In this document: positions 17,955 to 27,210 of the stretch, piece after piece
Position numbering within the stretch: the stretch's first letter is position 1
How the letters are laid out: each line of letters starts with the position of its first letter
NCBI GenBank assembly: GCA_020629835.1
Contig: JAHDCO010000019.1
Location: 1-63,295, forward strand
Source: Granulosicoccaceae bacterium
GTDB taxonomy: Bacteria > Pseudomonadota > Gammaproteobacteria > Granulosicoccales > Granulosicoccaceae
DNA: 63,295 nucleotides
Direction: 5' to 3'
Made by a program: the position numbers and the translations under genes
The notes under the pieces: model-generated
The model's database searches: none
The model's input: the letters and a program-made list of their open reading frames with translations, nothing else
Told to the model about the DNA's origin: nothing

Positions 17955-18860
17955 TTATGACTTCCGACGCCGACGGGTTTGACGTCGACCCCGCGCACCG
18001 TCGCTGCCTTCTGCCGCAGGCTCACGGTATTTTTGTATCCACGCCAGACAGTCCGGGTCATTGCCCATCAAGACATCGGCTGCCATGACCGACTGCATGA
18101 CTTCTTCATGAATCGGGTTGGTGATTGCCGAGGTCATACCCGCGCTTATTGACATGGATAAAAACGCACCGTTAATGCCATTACGCTGAGGCAAACCAAA
18201 GCTTACGTTAGACGCGCCACAGGTGGTGTTGCACTTAAGCTCGGTGCGAATGCGCTTTAGAATATCGAACACCTGACGGCCTGCATAACGCATGGCACCA
18301 ATAGGCATTACCAAGGGGTCGATAACCACATCGCTGTACGGTATGCCGTGGTCGGCTGCGCGCTCAACAATTTTCTTAGCCACATCAAAGCGTACGTTCG
18401 GGTCTTCAGAAATGCCGGTTTCATCGTTTGAGATAGCAACCACGGCAGCGCCGTATTTTGCTACCAACGGTAATACGCGTTCCAGGTTTTCATCTTCACC
18501 GGTAACTGAATTCACCAGCGCCTTACCTTGATAAACACTTAAACCCGATTCCAATGCTTCGATGATGGAAGAATCGATCGATAGCGGGACGTCGGTTATG
18601 GATTGCACTAACTTAACCGCCTGCGCTAGCAAGGCGGGTTCGTCGGCCAGTGGAATGCCTGCGTTTACATCCAACATTTGAGCGCCGGCAGCAACCTGCG
18701 CTAGGGCATCGGATTCCACACGGCTGAAATCACCGGCTTTCATTTCTTCTGCCAGAATTTTTCGCCCAGTGGGGTTGATGCGCTCACCGATGATGGTGAA
18801 TGCGCGGTCATCGCCAATGATGTGTTCTTTCGTGGCAGAACTGATGACGGTGTCGGTCAT
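17955..18860 (-). CDS. methyltetrahydrofolate:corrinoid methyltransferase
   Basis: 301 residues with the pterin-binding TIM barrel seen in AcsE, MtvA/MtgA and MetH: IIGERINPTGRK, MLDVNAGIP, LSIDSSI and LVNSVTGE. It should move a methyl group between methyl-corrinoid protein and tetrahydrofolate. The last 15 residues are strongly basic (RGRRQTRRRRKS), like the tail of the next gene product, whereas the corrinoid protein starts with an acidic stretch. The start overlaps the end of the MetF-like gene by four bases, so they are translationally coupled. Confidence 0.9.
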   Translation of the reverse strand: MTDTVISSATKEHIIGDDRAFTIIGERINPTGRKILAEEMKAGDFSRVESDALAQVAAGAQMLDVNAGIPLADEPALLAQAVKLVQSITDVPLSIDSSIIEALESGLSVYQGKALVNSVTGEDENLERVLPLVAKYGAAVVAISNDETGISEDPNVRFDVAKKIVERAADHGIPYSDVVIDPLVMPIGAMRYAGRQVFDILKRIRTELKCNTTCGASNVSFGLPQRNGINGAFLSMSISAGMTSAITNPIHEEVMQSVMAADVLMGNDPDCLAWIQKYREPAAEGSDGARGRRQTRRRRKS

Positions 18861-19897
18861 GCGTTTGAATCCAATAGTTGTTGCACGGTTGCATCCCCTT
18901 CATAGAGTTTGGGGTGCCAGGGGGTTCGTCCTTCTAAAACACCAGAACGTTCAACCAGTTCTGGTACGTGTTTTTCTTGCCGGTAAGCCATCACATGCAC
19001 GCCTGCAACACCTTCAATTTCCCGAATCTGTTGCATAAAGTCAACGCACAACTGTAAGCCTTCGGCCTTTTGATCTTCAGCGCCTTTTAATCGTTTGATG
19101 ATCGAATCCGGGATGTACACACCGGGCACATTACTGCGTATGAATTCGGCTGCGCGTGCCGACGCTAACGGGCCAACGCCCACCAGGATGTAGACTTTTT
19201 TGTCCAGCCCCATATCACGCACGACGTGCATGTACTGTTTCAATCGTTCAATGTCGTAGCAGTATTGGGTTTGCACAAACTGCGCACCGGCTTCAACTTT
19301 TTTCGCTAAGCGTTGCGGGCGCCAATCAAACGGTTCCACAAACGGGTTAGCGGCTGCGCCTAAAAATACCCGTGGTGAACTGCTGAGCTTACGACCACTT
19401 TGAAACGTGCCTTCATCTCGCATAGTGCGGGCAATGTTCAATAACGACATGCAATCTAAATCAAACACGGGCTTGGCTTGCGGGTGGTCACCTGTTTGAA
19501 CTCCGTCGCCGGATAGCATCAGCATGTTGCACACGCCCATGGCCGCGCCGCCCAGGATGTCTCCCTGTATGGCGATGCGATTTTTATCGCGACATGAGAT
19601 CTGCATGATAAGCGCATAACCCAGACGAGTTAATAACGCACAAACCGCCAGGCTACCCATATGACAGTGCGCACCACTGCCGTCGGTTGCGTTAATCGCA
19701 TCCACATAACCATCAAACATTTGCGCACGTTCGTACACATCGTTCGGGTCGGCTGAATCCGGCGGCGCTAGTTCACTGGTAACCGCAAAATGACCATCGC
19801 GCAGCACGCGTTCCAAACGGCCGGGCGAACTGTGACCGGCGCGCATGGGCAGCGGGTAGCCTGGAACGGGTTCATCATCGTAGGTAGACGGATTCAT
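18857..19897 (-). CDS. methylenetetrahydrofolate reductase, MetF-like
   Basis: 346 residues, the flavoprotein TIM barrel of 5,10-methylenetetrahydrofolate reductases (VTSELAPPDSADPNDV, LMLSGDG, AGAQFVQTQYCYDIE, VYILVGVGPL). In this operon it probably works in the oxidising direction, turning the methyl-H4folate made from the substrate into methylene-H4folate. It overlaps its Fe-S partner gene upstream and the methyltransferase gene downstream by four bases each, showing tight coupling. It lacks the C-terminal regulatory half of eukaryotic enzymes, as usual. Confidence 0.9.
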   Translation of the reverse strand: MNPSTYDDEPVPGYPLPMRAGHSSPGRLERVLRDGHFAVTSELAPPDSADPNDVYERAQMFDGYVDAINATDGSGAHCHMGSLAVCALLTRLGYALIMQISCRDKNRIAIQGDILGGAAMGVCNMLMLSGDGVQTGDHPQAKPVFDLDCMSLLNIARTMRDEGTFQSGRKLSSSPRVFLGAAANPFVEPFDWRPQRLAKKVEAGAQFVQTQYCYDIERLKQYMHVVRDMGLDKKVYILVGVGPLASARAAEFIRSNVPGVYIPDSIIKRLKGAEDQKAEGLQLCVDFMQQIREIEGVAGVHVMAYRQEKHVPELVERSGVLEGRTPWHPKLYEGDATVQQLLDSNA

Positions 19898-20370
19898 GAA
19901 GTTGCACCTGAGGTTGCATCATCCGCGGACGTTTTTTCTTGCACCACGCGTAACCACGACGAACGTCCTTTTAAACGATGGTCAACCGCGAACTGCACAA
20001 CCTGAATATCACTGCCGGCTTTCATACGTTGACTGCCAGCGAACCCTTCTACCCAGACACAACGCATTTCCGGTTTGACTTCGCAATAACCATCAGCGCG
20101 TACACCACCACAGGGTCCGTTACGAATGGTTTTCGGGCAGTTCATAGGGCAGGACATACCGGTGGAACTCAACGCGCATTGCCCACACATCTGGCAATCA
20201 AACAGTGCTCCTTTAACCACTTTTTCAACCGCGGCCACGGGCTTATCCAAGCGCTCGTAACCGATGCGCTTTAGTAAGGGGGCCATCGCTATTAAGGTTT
20301 TCTCAACAGCGCTGTATGTGATTTCCATAAGGCGTGCGTTACGCACTGCCCATAGTCTTAATGTGTACAC
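19894..20370 (-). CDS. MTHFR C-terminal-domain-like Fe-S protein (MetV-like)
   Basis: 158 residues from GTG 20370, chosen because the YTLRLWAVRNAR segment is family-like; ATG 20328 would remove it. The core has about nine Cys (DCQMCGQCALSS, SCPMNCPKTIRNGPCGG, YCEVKPEMRC), the PF12225 pattern that supports iron-sulfur clusters. In acetogens MetV partners MetF in electron transfer. The adjacent MetF-like gene overlaps it by four bases, so the two probably form the reductase complex. Confidence 0.85.
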   Translation of the reverse strand: MYTLRLWAVRNARLMEITYSAVEKTLIAMAPLLKRIGYERLDKPVAAVEKVVKGALFDCQMCGQCALSSTGMSCPMNCPKTIRNGPCGGVRADGYCEVKPEMRCVWVEGFAGSQRMKAGSDIQVVQFAVDHRLKGRSSWLRVVQEKTSADDATSGATS

Positions 20371-20377
20371 AGCGACT

Positions 20378-20689
20378 TCAGTCCGTTTTCAGGTTTTCGA
20401 TTAAGCCTTTGGCTTTCACCAATGTCTCAAGGTACTCATCACTGAACTGCGCTTCCAATGCGGCAGCGGCTGCTTCAACAGCGGCTTTCATGTCACCTTC
20501 ACAGGGTTCTCTAACACGCTTCCAATCTTCCATGTAAGCATCCGAGGTACCTTTGCCCGCTCGCATAGCGGCGCGGTCGATGCCTTCCTGAAAGCGTGCA
20601 GTTAGCATGGCGCGTTCAGCCTTTCGACCCTTTTTCGCCATTACCTGAGAAGGGATGTCTCGCCAGTAAATGGTGATCAGTTCAGCCAT
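20378..20689 (-). CDS. PF13769 (so-called virulence factor) protein in C1 operon
   Basis: 103 residues from ATG 20689, which has GGAGAC six bases upstream; the open frame to 20704 adds five residues. It starts MAELITIYWRDIPSQV and is helical and charged. The family is labelled virulence factor from an old screen, but it is conserved beside corrinoid methyl-transfer genes in marine bacteria, so a role in that pathway is more likely. No catalytic motif is visible. Confidence 0.82.
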   Translation of the reverse strand: MAELITIYWRDIPSQVMAKKGRKAERAMLTARFQEGIDRAAMRAGKGTSDAYMEDWKRVREPCEGDMKAAVEAAAAALEAQFSDEYLETLVKAKGLIENLKTD

Positions 20690-20704
20690 GATGTCTCCAC
20701 ACAC

Positions 20705-21316
20705 TTATACGTGTTGAACATGAATCGGTACTCCCGCTAGAGCCTGCTTAAAAGGCTTTAAGCCCGTGCGATGAATTTCGAGCGGAAGTTTCAAGCTTGC
20801 GGCTGCTTCTTGAGCTGCGTTAAGCGCATCGGGGTTATCAAATTGCGCCAAATACACCATGCGGGTGTAGTGACCAAAGTAGGTTGGGACCAGTTCCGGG
20901 TATCGGTCCATACCCAGTCCACAATAAATTAAACGATCAAAATTAAGCGCAAGGTAATCGGTTAAGTAAAAGGTACCCAGTTCATCTTCGGCCAAGGCTT
21001 CGAATTCGGCCTCACCGGCGAAGAAGGAATAGCAATGCGCACCGGGCAATCGCTTAACGCCATAGGCATCGATGACCGCATCCAAATGGCCACCGGTACC
21101 ACAGTCGGCGTAAGCCACGAAGGCGGATTCATAGTCGGCTAAGCGGCTGTCCAGAAGCTCTTTAACACCGGGGGCGATTTTGTCCGGCGTGTTGTGCCAC
21201 TCGGCCGGTAAACATTGAACGTCGAGGTGATCAAGACCATTGGCCTTGATCACCGCCATCAGTTCGTGCGCTATGGCGCCGCAGGCAATAACCAGTGTGG
21301 TTTTATCGGCGCGCAT
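20705..21316 (-). CDS. DUF1638 protein in C1 operon
   Basis: 203 residues from ATG 21316; an upstream frame to 21430 overlaps the corrinoid-protein gene and is not family-like. It reads LVIACGAIAHEL, FVAYADCGTGG, GAHCYSFFAG and LIYCGLGMDRYPEL, with several conserved Cys/His residues that could bind a metal. DUF1638 is found with corrinoid proteins in methylotrophic archaea and bacteria, but its reaction is unknown. Since no classical methyltransferase is in the operon, a substrate-side role is possible. Confidence 0.82.
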   Translation of the reverse strand: MRADKTTLVIACGAIAHELMAVIKANGLDHLDVQCLPAEWHNTPDKIAPGVKELLDSRLADYESAFVAYADCGTGGHLDAVIDAYGVKRLPGAHCYSFFAGEAEFEALAEDELGTFYLTDYLALNFDRLIYCGLGMDRYPELVPTYFGHYTRMVYLAQFDNPDALNAAQEAAASLKLPLEIHRTGLKPFKQALAGVPIHVQHV

Positions 21317-21335
21317 AGCATTAGCAAGCGCAGCG

Positions 21336-22043
21336 TCAGCTGGCGCGGCGCTCGGCCACCAGGCTCTTTGCGGTTTCAACGGCAACAGCCGCATCACGGC
21401 AGTAGGCGTCAGCACCAATGGCATCGCCAAATTCTTCGTTCAGCGGTGCTCCGCCGACTAAGACGATGAAGTCATCCCGCATACCTTGCTCTTTCAGGGT
21501 ATCGATCACGACCTTCATGTAAGGCATGGTGGTGGTTAACAGTGCAGACATGCCAAGGATGTCAGGCTTATGTTCTTCCAGAGCCGCCAGGTAGTCCTCA
21601 ACCGGGTTGTTGATACCCAGGTCAATCACTTCAAAGCCGGCACCTTCTAGCATCATGCCCACAAGGTTTTTGCCAATGTCATGAATGTCGCCCTTGACGG
21701 TACCAATCACCACCTTACCAATCGGTGGTGCACCGGTTTCAGCGAGCAATGGGCGAAGTAACGCCATACCGCCTTTCATGGCGTTAGCCGCCATCAAAAC
21801 CTCGGGTACAAACAGGATGCCGTCTCGGAAATCGATACCAACAATGCGCATGCCTTCTACCAGTGCATCGTTAAGGACTTTGTCCGCACCCCAGCCGCGC
21901 TTTAAGAGGATCTCGGTGCCTTCCACGATCTCTTCTTTTAAGCCGTTGTACAAATCGTCGTGCATTTGTTCAACCAGCTCTTCATCATTCAATTCATCCA
22001 GGATGATGTCGTCTTCGTCGTCGAAATTGTCTTGATCTGTCAT
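21336..22043 (-). CDS. corrinoid (B12-binding) methyl carrier protein
   Basis: 235 residues. A helical B12-binding-2 cap (about 30-120; ILLKRGWGADKVLNDALVEGMRIVG) is followed by the Rossmann-like B12 domain with the base-off motif GDIHDIGKN (DxHxxG) and a GGAPLNEEF segment. It should carry the methyl group between a substrate methyltransferase and the H4folate methyltransferase. The first 31 residues contain 15 Asp/Glu and no Lys/Arg. It is the first gene of the operon. Confidence 0.92.
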   Translation of the reverse strand: MTDQDNFDDEDDIILDELNDEELVEQMHDDLYNGLKEEIVEGTEILLKRGWGADKVLNDALVEGMRIVGIDFRDGILFVPEVLMAANAMKGGMALLRPLLAETGAPPIGKVVIGTVKGDIHDIGKNLVGMMLEGAGFEVIDLGINNPVEDYLAALEEHKPDILGMSALLTTTMPYMKVVIDTLKEQGMRDDFIVLVGGAPLNEEFGDAIGADAYCRDAAVAVETAKSLVAERRAS

Positions 22044-22127
22044 GGGTTTATTTCTCTCAGCGCGATGCGGCCTTTAGGCGGAGTATATGGGGGAAAGCGG
22101 CGGTCGCCAGAAAAGGAACAGCAATTT

Positions 22128-22155
22128 AGCGACATGTGCAGACATATCAGCGACA
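22128..22155. promoter_or_regulatory. direct repeat upstream of C1 operon
   Basis: AGCGACA occurs at 22128-22134 and 22149-22155, 21 bases apart (two helical turns), enclosing an imperfect dyad (CATGTGCAGACATAT). On the transcribed strand, a TATACT -10-like box lies at 22087-22082. The spacing suggests a two-site activator, perhaps AraC- or LysR-type, for the corrinoid operon. Confidence 0.35.
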
Positions 22156-22228
22156 CGCTTTGCCCATAGTGGGCCACATTGCCCGTTTTCAGGAAGTGCG
22201 GTCACGAAACGGTCTATGAAGTTGGCGA

Positions 22229-23017
22229 TTATTTTCCGGTGTACACGGGTTTGCGCTTGTTTAGAAACGCATCCACCCCCTCTTTAAAATCAGCCGTGTT
22301 ACTGGCCGCGGCCTGGTAGTCGCGTTCTACATTTAGCTGCTGTTCCAGCGTATTGGTGGAGCTTTGACGGAGCATGTTTCGAGTTAGCGCTAGCGCAGTT
22401 GTCGGTAGCGCCGCCAATCGAGTGGCTAAGGCATGCGCCGTGGTTTGTAAATCGGCGTCATCGACCGCTTCGTAAATCATGCCCATGGCTTCGGCGTCAT
22501 CGGCCATAACAGGTTCTGCGGTCATGACCAGCGCCATGGCTTTGGCGTGGCCCACCAAACGCGGTAACACCCAGCTACCACCACCATCGGGTACCAAACC
22601 AATTTGACTAAACGATTGGATAAAGCGTGCCGAACGTGCGGCCAGCACGATGTCACAATTCAAGGCCATGTTAGCGCCGGCTCCAGCCGCGACCCCATTA
22701 ACGCAGGCAATGATAGGTTTCTGTAATCCGGCGATGGTTTTAATAAGCGGGTTGTACTGCTTTTCAATGACGTCTTGTAAGTTGTTTAGGTCTAAATCGC
22801 CTAAATCCTGGCCGGCGCAAAACCCTTTGCCAGCGCCTGTGATCATGATGCAGCGAATGCTGTCGTCGCCGTCAGCTGTTCTGAGCACGTCCAATAAATC
22901 AGCGTGCAGGGCTTCGGTAAAACTATTCAGTTTGTCCGGACGGTTTAGCGTAATGGTGGCAACCGCGCCGCTTTGCGCCACGAGTAAATCGTCGAAGGTG
23001 CGTGAGGTTAAAGCCAT
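22229..23017 (-). CDS. paaG: enoyl-CoA hydratase/isomerase, PaaG-like
   Basis: 262 residues, crotonase fold. It matches PaaG (1,2-epoxyphenylacetyl-CoA isomerase) along its length: QDLGDLDL, EKQYNPLIKTIAGLQKPIIACVNG, the oxyanion GVAAGAGANMAL stretch, and SFSQIGLVPDGGGSWVLP with an Asp where PaaG has its catalytic Asp. PaaG works in aerobic phenylacetate degradation, but the other paa genes are not in the window, so a related beta-oxidation hydratase is the alternative. It sits two bases after a GlsB-like gene on the same strand. Confidence 0.75.
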   Translation of the reverse strand: MALTSRTFDDLLVAQSGAVATITLNRPDKLNSFTEALHADLLDVLRTADGDDSIRCIMITGAGKGFCAGQDLGDLDLNNLQDVIEKQYNPLIKTIAGLQKPIIACVNGVAAGAGANMALNCDIVLAARSARFIQSFSQIGLVPDGGGSWVLPRLVGHAKAMALVMTAEPVMADDAEAMGMIYEAVDDADLQTTAHALATRLAALPTTALALTRNMLRQSSTNTLEQQLNVERDYQAAASNTADFKEGVDAFLNKRKPVYTGK

Positions 23018-23019
23018 GA

Positions 23020-23295
23020 TTAACGTTCTCCAGGACGGGCGGAGCGAAACAAGCTAGCTACCAGTACCAGCACAAACGCGCCACCCAGTGCGCGCAGCAA
23101 ATAGTCTGGCGAGCTGACATCGACAACGGCGGAACGACCCAATAGGACGGGCAGGAATGCACCGAGCGACGCGCCAATAACGCCCAGCAAAATATTCACA
23201 ATAAAGACGGACTTGCGGCCGCGCAGTATGACCGCTGCCACACCGCCAAATACGATTCCAATCAGGAGCATTAACACCAAAGCATCAGCGGGCAT
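23020..23295 (-). CDS. GlsB/YeaQ/YmgE-type membrane protein
   Basis: 91 residues from ATG 23295; upstream frame to 23349 is hydrophilic and unlikely. Three hydrophobic segments with Gly-rich helices (LLIGIVFGGVAAVILRG, NILLGVIGASLGAFLPVLLG) as in transglycosylase-associated/GlsB proteins. The function is unknown; relatives are stress-induced inner-membrane proteins. It runs directly into paaG. Confidence 0.7.
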   Translation of the reverse strand: MPADALVLMLLIGIVFGGVAAVILRGRKSVFIVNILLGVIGASLGAFLPVLLGRSAVVDVSSPDYLLRALGGAFVLVLVASLFRSARPGER

Positions 23296-23400
23296 TCCAG
23301 GTTCTCTATTGCGTTCAGGTTGTTGGGCAGATGATACGCCGCTGCGCATTACGATGCGAGGGGTGTGTGATTTGACGCTTTGTGTGTTTTACTGCCGCGG

Positions 23401-24297
23401 ATGACTCAAGGCACTTCACTATCGGGCAACACCAATTCGCAAGGCATCGCGTTGTTGTTGGTGGCGACGATTATCTTTGCCGCACAAGATGCGGTAACCA
23501 AACAACTCACACAGCTGCTACCGGTTGGGCAAATTGTCTTTGTTCGGTTTCTTGCGTTTGCGGTGATGGCGGCCGTGATTGTCCGGGTGCGCATGAAGGT
23601 GTCGGTGCGTGCTGCATTAAAGAGCCAGGTACCGGGGCAGCAGATTGTTCGTTGCCTGATGATGTGTGCCGAAATCAGCCTGTTTACGTTCGGGTTGCGT
23701 TACATCGGTGTGGCGGAAATGCACGCCATATTCAGCTGCTTTCCTTTATTTATCGTGGCGCTCAGCGTTCCAATGTTGGGTGAGAGCGTTGGCTGGCGGC
23801 GATGGCTCGCGGTCAGTATCGGATTCCTGGGTACGCTGATTATCATCCGGCCGGGTACGGGCGTATTTGATTTGGCAGCGCTTATGCCGTTGGCGTGCGC
23901 GGTTATCTATGCGTTTTATAACCTGATGACTCGTCGAGTCTCGCGGCACGACCGGTTTGAAACGTCACTGTTGTATTTTGGTGTGGTGGGCACGGCGGCC
24001 AGCGCGCTGCCGGCTTTTTTGTATTGGGAGACGCCGACGCAGCAGGGAGTCTTGCTGCTGGCGGCTGTAACGGTTTTCTCTATCACCGCTCACTTGATGT
24101 TGATTAAAGCCCTGGAACTGGCTGAGGCGAATGTGTTGCAGCCATTTAATTATTTGATCTTGGTCTGGGCCATGATCATGGGCTGGGCGTTCTATGACGA
24201 GGTGCTTGATAACCTCGCCATAGCGGGTGCCGCGTTGGTGGTGGCCAGTGGTGTTTATATCGGCTTGAGAGAAGCCCGGAGTGCAACGCCCGGTTAA
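23401..24297 (+). CDS. EamA/DMT-superfamily transporter
   Basis: 298 residues with ten hydrophobic segments in two five-helix halves, as in RhaT/EamA drug-metabolite transporters. Recognisable pieces are IIFAAQDAVTKQL, GVAEMHAIFSCFPLFIVALS with the following MLGESVGWRRW, and LEANVLQPFNYL-type C-terminal half. Substrate unknown. It ends four bases into the 3' end of the convergent sugar kinase gene. Confidence 0.85.
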   Translation: MTQGTSLSGNTNSQGIALLLVATIIFAAQDAVTKQLTQLLPVGQIVFVRFLAFAVMAAVIVRVRMKVSVRAALKSQVPGQQIVRCLMMCAEISLFTFGLRYIGVAEMHAIFSCFPLFIVALSVPMLGESVGWRRWLAVSIGFLGTLIIIRPGTGVFDLAALMPLACAVIYAFYNLMTRRVSRHDRFETSLLYFGVVGTAASALPAFLYWETPTQQGVLLLAAVTVFSITAHLMLIKALELAEANVLQPFNYLILVWAMIMGWAFYDEVLDNLAIAGAALVVASGVYIGLREARSATPG

Positions 24298-25283
24298 AAC
24301 TTGTTGCCGATGGCTCGAATGGATTCTGTAGGAAGACGTGCACCAAAATGCTGAACTAATTCGGTAGCCGCGGCTCCTGCCATGCGGCCACAATCGGTGA
24401 AGGACTTACCATGCGTTAAGCCGTACAGGAACGTACCCGCGTACACATCACCGGCGCCATTACTGTCTACCGGTGTTACTCGTTCGGCTGGTACCTCTAT
24501 AACGTTTTCCCCATCGAACAGCACCGCGCCTTCAGCGCCACGCGTGATGGCAAATTGCTTTGCACTGGCCTTTAGGGCGGTTACTGCTTCTGCGACGTCA
24601 GCAGCGCCTGTCATTAGCAGGGCCTCGTCCTGATTGCAGAACAGCAGATCGATGCCGTCACCGATGATCTCCTGCATGCCATCTTTAAAAAACTTCACCA
24701 TGTTCACATCCGACAGCGTGAGCGCTGTGCGAACACCGGCGGCTTGCGCCACCTCGCGGGTTTTGATGGCCGCGGCGCGCGCATCGGCTTCCGGCACCAA
24801 ATAGCCTTCGATGTACACCCATTCTGAATTCTGGATGGCCTGCTCATCCAGCTCGCGCTGGCTGATGCGCTGGGTGATGCCCAGGTGCGTGTTCATGCTG
24901 CGCTCGGCATCGGGTGTGACCAGCACGATGCATTTCCCGGTGACGCCGGGCTCACGGTTGTCCATGGTGAGATTGCTCTGCACACCGGCCTCGTTCAGGT
25001 CGGTCATATAGAAGGTGCCGGTATCGTCGTTCGCCACTTTGCAGGAGTAGAAGCTGCTGGCACCCAACTGAGCGGTGGCGATGATGGTGTTAGCGGCCGA
25101 ACCGCCACTGCACTGCCGTGAGGTGAGGTCAGCCAGATGATTCAATAACTCGTGATGCCGATCCTCCTCGATCAAGGTCATCAGGCCCTTGTCCACGCCC
25201 AATTGAGTCAGGGTGTCTTCTGAGACTTCAAATTCCATGTCGACAAGGGCGTTGCCGACTCCGTAAACGTGATACTGAGGCAT
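24294..25283 (-). CDS. PfkB-family carbohydrate/adenosine kinase
   Basis: 329 residues from ATG 25283; a TTG at 25307 is less likely. It has the PfkB signatures: N-terminal GNALVDMEF, GGSAANTI, and the C-terminal ATP/anion hole DSNGAGDVYAGTF with catalytic Asp. Proteins of this type are annotated as adenosine kinase or ribokinase-like. The substrate cannot be fixed from sequence. It is divergent from aspS. Confidence 0.88.
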   Translation of the reverse strand: MPQYHVYGVGNALVDMEFEVSEDTLTQLGVDKGLMTLIEEDRHHELLNHLADLTSRQCSGGSAANTIIATAQLGASSFYSCKVANDDTGTFYMTDLNEAGVQSNLTMDNREPGVTGKCIVLVTPDAERSMNTHLGITQRISQRELDEQAIQNSEWVYIEGYLVPEADARAAAIKTREVAQAAGVRTALTLSDVNMVKFFKDGMQEIIGDGIDLLFCNQDEALLMTGAADVAEAVTALKASAKQFAITRGAEGAVLFDGENVIEVPAERVTPVDSNGAGDVYAGTFLYGLTHGKSFTDCGRMAGAAATELVQHFGARLPTESIRAIGNKF

Positions 25284-25381
25284 TGGGGCTGTGATTTGAT
25301 GGGCCAACTTTCCATTATCGCTAGTTCTTAAGCAGTTATCACCCTACAATCAACGTTTTTTGACGCGGAAAAGAGGTTTTC

Positions 25382-27190
25382 ATGCGCACACACGCCTGTG
25401 GCGATGTCAACTTGGCTCATTTGGATGAGACAGTGACGTTTTGTGGTTGGGTTCATCGTCGTCGCGATCACGGTGGCGTCATCTTTATTGACCTGCGAGA
25501 TCACACTGGGCTGGTTCAAGTGGTCTTCAACCCTGACCGCGCTGAAATCTTCGAATTGGCGGAGCAAGTTCGAAACGAATTTGTGCTGCGCATTCAGGGC
25601 CGCGTTCGAAATCGCCCAGAGGGCACCATCAACCCCGACATGTCTACCGGCGAGATCGAAGTGCTGGGCACGGACCTGGAAATTCTGAACCGTGCCGCCA
25701 CGCCAGCGTTTCAATTGGACGATAACGACGTGTCTGAGGAAAACCGGCTGCGGTTTCGTTACCTCGATTTACGCCGCCCGGAAATGCAGGAGCGCATTCG
25801 CCTGCGTGCACGCGTGGTATCGCGGTTACGAAATACATTGGAAGGCATGGGGTTTATCGATATTGAAACGCCCATGCTGACGCGCGCCACACCCGAGGGT
25901 GCTCGCGATTATCTAGTACCCAGTCGAACCCACCCCGGCAGTTTCTTCGCGCTACCGCAATCGCCTCAGCTGTTTAAGCAGTTGCTGATGATGGGTGGTA
26001 TGGACCGCTATTACCAAATCGCGCGCTGTTTTCGCGATGAAGATTTACGCGCCGATCGCCAGCCTGAATTTTCTCAGCTGGATATTGAGATGGCGTTCAT
26101 CGATGAAGACACCATCACCGATTCGATGGAAACCATGATGCGTGAACTGTTCAAAGACGTCATGGACGTGGATCTGGGCGATGAATTTCCGCGCATGCCG
26201 TACGCCGAAGCCATGCGTGACTTCGGTTCGGACAAGCCTGATTTACGTATTCCGTTGAAGCTGGTTGAGCTGTCGGATGTGATGGCGGATGTGGAATTTA
26301 AAGTGTTTGCAGCGCCAGCCAGCAGTGACGACGGTCGTGTAGCCGCGTTGTGTTTGCCCGGCGGCAATTCGTTATCCCGTAAAGAGATTGATGGCTACAC
26401 CGAATTTGTGGGTCGCTATGGGGCGAAGGGCCTGGCATACATCAAGTGCAACGACATTGCCTCAGGCCGTGATGGCTTGCAGTCCCCGATTGTGAAGATG
26501 CTGCCCGATGATGTGCTAACCACCATTATTGAAAGAACCGGTGCCAAAGACGGTGATTTGATTTTCTTTGGCGCGGATAAAACCCGTGTGGTTGAAGATG
26601 CACTGGGCGCGCTGCGGGTGCAGTTAGGCCACGATCGAGACTTGCTGACCTGCGAGTGGGCGCCCCTGTGGGTGGTTGACTTTCCGATGTTTGAATACGA
26701 CGAAGGCGGCAAGCGCTGGCAGGCGCTGCACCATCCGTTCACCGCGCCGACCGCCAGAAACATTGATGACTGGCAAACCGAATTGGATAAAGACCCTGGC
26801 CAGTGTTTGTCGCGTGCTTACGATCTGGTGCTCAACGGCACTGAACTTGGCGGTGGCTCGATTCGTATCCACCAACAAGACATGCAGCAGAAAGCACTGG
26901 AAGTGTTGGGCATTGATGAAGCGGAAGCCAACGATAAGTTTGGGTTTTTGCTGAACGCGTTGAAATACGGTGCGCCGCCACACGGGGGTATCGCTTTTGG
27001 TATCGATCGTTTGATAATGCTGATGAGTGGTGCGAAATCCATTCGTGATGTGATGGCGTTTCCGAAAACGCAAACCGCTAGCTGCTTGTTGACCAGTGCG
27101 CCCAGTGAAGTTTCGGACGCACAATGGCGCGACTTATCCTTGCGCCCCCGAATCAAGCAATCGGCTAAGCGTCAAGAGAGCGAGTCATAG
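25382..27190 (+). CDS. aspS: aspartyl-tRNA synthetase
   Basis: 602 residues, bacterial AspRS type: N-terminal OB fold ([20 protein letters not shown]), class II core with motif 2 ([18 protein letters not shown]), the bacterial GAD insertion, and motif 3 ([13 protein letters not shown]). It charges tRNA-Asp in the cytosol. A good AAGAGG ribosome binding site lies upstream and TACAAT (25345-25350) is a likely -10. It leads the aspS-nudB-hydrolase-yebC-ruvCAB-tol run. Confidence 0.97.
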   Translation: MRTHACGDVNLAHLDETVTFCGWVHRRRDHGGVIFIDLRDHTGLVQVVFNPDRAEIFELAEQVRNEFVLRIQGRVRNRPEGTINPDMSTGEIEVLGTDLEILNRAATPAFQLDDNDVSEENRLRFRYLDLRRPEMQERIRLRARVVSRLRNTLEGMGFIDIETPMLTRATPEGARDYLVPSRTHPGSFFALPQSPQLFKQLLMMGGMDRYYQIARCFRDEDLRADRQPEFSQLDIEMAFIDEDTITDSMETMMRELFKDVMDVDLGDEFPRMPYAEAMRDFGSDKPDLRIPLKLVELSDVMADVEFKVFAAPASSDDGRVAALCLPGGNSLSRKEIDGYTEFVGRYGAKGLAYIKCNDIASGRDGLQSPIVKMLPDDVLTTIIERTGAKDGDLIFFGADKTRVVEDALGALRVQLGHDRDLLTCEWAPLWVVDFPMFEYDEGGKRWQALHHPFTAPTARNIDDWQTELDKDPGQCLSRAYDLVLNGTELGGGSIRIHQQDMQQKALEVLGIDEAEANDKFGFLLNALKYGAPPHGGIAFGIDRLIMLMSGAKSIRDVMAFPKTQTASCLLTSAPSEVSDAQWRDLSLRPRIKQSAKRQESES

Positions 27191-27210
27191 GATTTAAACG
27201 ACCTGAATCG

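Noticed and set aside
20378-20689. Virulence factor label for the PF13769 protein
   Set aside because: The operon context is C1 metabolism; nothing in the sequence suggests virulence.
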